NCBI GenBank assembly: GCA_003446335.1
Contig: DMAZ01000188.1
Coordinates: 1 to 6,706, forward strand
Direction: 5' to 3'
Origin: Lachnospiraceae bacterium
GTDB taxonomy: Bacteria; Bacillota_A; Clostridia; Lachnospirales; Lachnospiraceae
DNA length: 6,706 bases
Part shown: positions 5,198-6,706 of the stretch, one piece after another
Layout of the letters: the number at the start of each line of letters is the position of its first letter
How positions within the stretch are numbered: position 1 is the first letter of the stretch
Made by a program: the position numbers and the translations under genes
Notes under the pieces: generated by a model
Told to the model about the DNA's origin: nothing
What the model saw: only the letters and a program-made list of their open reading frames with translations
Database searches by the model: none

Positions 5198-6706
5198 TTA
5201 CCGGTTCATATTGGCTCTCTTTCTGAGCCTGGAATCCAGGATCCTCTTCCGGATCCTGAGGGATTTCGGTGTCACCTCAAGAAGCTCATCCGTATCTATA
5301 TAATCGAGAGCCTGTTCCAGAGAAAGTATTCTCGGCGGTGTGAGCGTGAGCGCTTCATCGGCACTCGATGAACGGGTATTGGTGAGATGCTTCGTCTTGC
5401 AGACGTTGATCTCGATTTCCTCCGTCTTGGCACTCTCGCCTACGACCATTCCGGCATAGACTTTCTCACCCGGACCGATGAAGAGGGCACCTCGCTCCTG
5501 TGCCGCAAAGAGTCCGTAGGCGACAGCCTCGCCGTCTTCGAAGGCGATGAGGGATCCGTTCTTACGGAATGACATATCGCCTTTATAGGGTGCGTAGGAA
5601 TCAAAGACCGAATTCATGACGCCCGTCCCTTTCGTAGCGGTCAGGAAGTCCCCGTGAATACCGATCAGGCCCCTGGCCGGGATCAGGAACTCCAGTCTCT
5701 GAGAGCCGTCAGACAATGTGGACATACTGCGGAGCTCACCTTTTCTCTCCGAAAGCATACTGATGACCGTTCCGGAGAAATCGGAAGCCACATCAACAAA
5801 GCACACCTCCATCGGCTCGAGTCTTCGTCCCTGGTCATCCGTCCTGTAGATGACCTCCGCCTTGGAGACAGCGAACTCATATCCTTCCCTGCGCATGGTC
5901 TCGATAAGAACAGAAAGATGCAGTTCTCCTCTTCCGGAAACGCGGAAAGTATCCGTATTTTCGGTATCTTCTACCCGAAGTGAAACATCCGTATTCAGTT
6001 CCCGCATAAGCCGCTCTCGGATCTGTCGTGATGTACAGTACGTTCCCTCGCGTCCCGCGAACGGACTGTCGTTCACGATAAAATTCATGGATATCGTCGG
6101 CTCGGAAATTTTCTGGAAAGGAATCGGATCTTCCTCTCCTATCTTACAGATCGTATCTCCGATCTGAAGATCGCCAATACCCGAAATTGCAACAATCGAA
6201 CCGATCTCCGCCTTCTGGACATCCACTTTGGAAAGACCGTCGAACTCATACAATTTCGTAATTCTCGTTTTCTCGTGGATCGCGGGATCATGATAATTGA
6301 CACGAACGATCTCCTGACCTACGGAAATAGAGCCGTTGTCAACTTTCCCGATACCGATACGTCCAACATATTCATTATAGTCAATCGTTGAAATAAGGAT
6401 CTGTGTTCCCTTTTCCGGATCGCCTTCAGGGGCGGGAATGTAATCTATGATCGTCTCGAAGAGCGGCTTTAAATCCACAGCTTCATCTCCGACTTCCCGG
6501 ACACATGTTCCCTCACGTGCAGACGCGAAGAGGAACGGACACTCCAGCTGTTCATCAGACGCGTCAAGATCCATGAGCAGTTCAAGCACCTCATCCACGA
6601 CTTCTTCCGGACGGGCTTCCACTCTGTCTATCTTGTTAATGCAGACAATAACCGGCAGATCCAGAGCGAGGGCTTTCTTCAGAACGAATTTTGTCTGAGG
6701 CATGGT
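5198..6706 (-). CDS. typA: Translational GTPase TypA/BipA, C-terminal part (5' end beyond right edge)
   Basis: TypA/BipA is an EF-G-like GTPase that binds the ribosome and supports 50S assembly and growth under stress such as cold. About 502 residues are visible of a family length near 605-615, so the first hundred or so residues, with the P-loop and switch regions, are off-window. The frame stays open to the edge, and the ATG at 6703 is the internal Met of the family's MPQTKFVL stretch, not a start. Counting from that Met: G4 motif NKID (23-26), G5 SAR (61-63), an EF-Tu-like beta-barrel domain (about 95-195), MNFIVNDSPFAGREG (206-220) and GRGELHL (257-263) of domain III, a domain V-like fold (about 295-375) with RGLIGIHGDFLTATKGTG (344-361), and the TypA-specific C-terminal domain with QERGALFIGPGEKVY (402-416) and LTPPR (454-458). 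It ends with a basic tail, KSLRIRKRILDSRLRKR (480-496). No clear terminator follows it. Confidence 0.97.
   Translation of the reverse strand, partial: TMPQTKFVLKKALALDLPVIVCINKIDRVEARPEEVVDEVLELLMDLDASDEQLECPFLFASAREGTCVREVGDEAVDLKPLFETIIDYIPAPEGDPEKGTQILISTIDYNEYVGRIGIGKVDNGSISVGQEIVRVNYHDPAIHEKTRITKLYEFDGLSKVDVQKAEIGSIVAISGIGDLQIGDTICKIGEEDPIPFQKISEPTISMNFIVNDSPFAGREGTYCTSRQIRERLMRELNTDVSLRVEDTENTDTFRVSGRGELHLSVLIETMRREGYEFAVSKAEVIYRTDDQGRRLEPMEVCFVDVASDFSGTVISMLSERKGELRSMSTLSDGSQRLEFLIPARGLIGIHGDFLTATKGTGVMNSVFDSYAPYKGDMSFRKNGSLIAFEDGEAVAYGLFAAQERGALFIGPGEKVYAGMVVGESAKTEEIEINVCKTKHLTNTRSSSADEALTLTPPRILSLEQALDYIDTDELLEVTPKSLRIRKRILDSRLRKRANMNR

Noticed and set aside
6701..6703. Treating the ATG at 6703 as the typA start.
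   Set aside because: The residues that follow match the internal MPQTKFVL stretch of TypA, the frame stays open to the window edge, and the G1-G3 GTPase motifs would be missing.
1..6706. A novel defence, mobile or accessory system.
   Set aside because: Every gene is a recognisable housekeeping or biosynthetic gene in compact same-strand order. There are no integrase, transposase, repeats, tRNA junctions or unexplained gaps over 300 bases.

Overview
All six genes lie on the minus strand, so the window reads right to left. It appears to be a housekeeping stretch of a Firmicutes (Clostridia) chromosome, possibly Lachnospiraceae-like. The reasons are the hpf-then-secA order (as I recall it from Firmicutes), the long-form HPF, strong AAAGGAG/AGGAGG ribosome binding sites, consensus vegetative (SigA-type) promoters, and a eukaryotic-type HisA of the kind I recall from some Clostridia. 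The genus call is inference. I see no mobile elements, CRISPR arrays, tRNA or rRNA genes, or large repeats.

Layout in transcription order: (1) 6706-5198, the C-terminal five-sixths of typA/bipA, a ribosome-associated GTPase whose start lies beyond the right edge. (2) A 130-bp gap with a near-consensus promoter (TTGACA-17-TACAAT). (3) A compact operon of dapA (5067-4180), dapB (4147-3392) and a eukaryotic-type hisA (3378-2599), closed by an intrinsic terminator whose stem lies partly inside the hisA stop region. (4) A consensus promoter (TTGAAA-17-TATAAT), then hpf (2406-1876) with its own terminator. (5) A probable promoter and a hairpin-bearing leader, then secA (1655 to beyond the left edge), of which the first 551 residues are visible.

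DapA and DapB catalyse the first two committed steps of the diaminopimelate/lysine pathway. They condense pyruvate with aspartate semialdehyde and then reduce the product. The third gene encodes a histidine-pathway isomerase in the yeast HIS6-type lineage, tightly linked behind dapB (13-nt gap). It is the one unexpected partner here. TypA and HPF both act on ribosomes, and SecA powers protein export; they are neighbours rather than one pathway.

I found no convincing sign of a previously undescribed system. The most interesting points are the eukaryotic-type HisA and its placement with dapAB, the coding-overlapping terminator, a substituted lysine-site residue in DapA, and a stable hairpin just upstream of the secA ribosome binding site.
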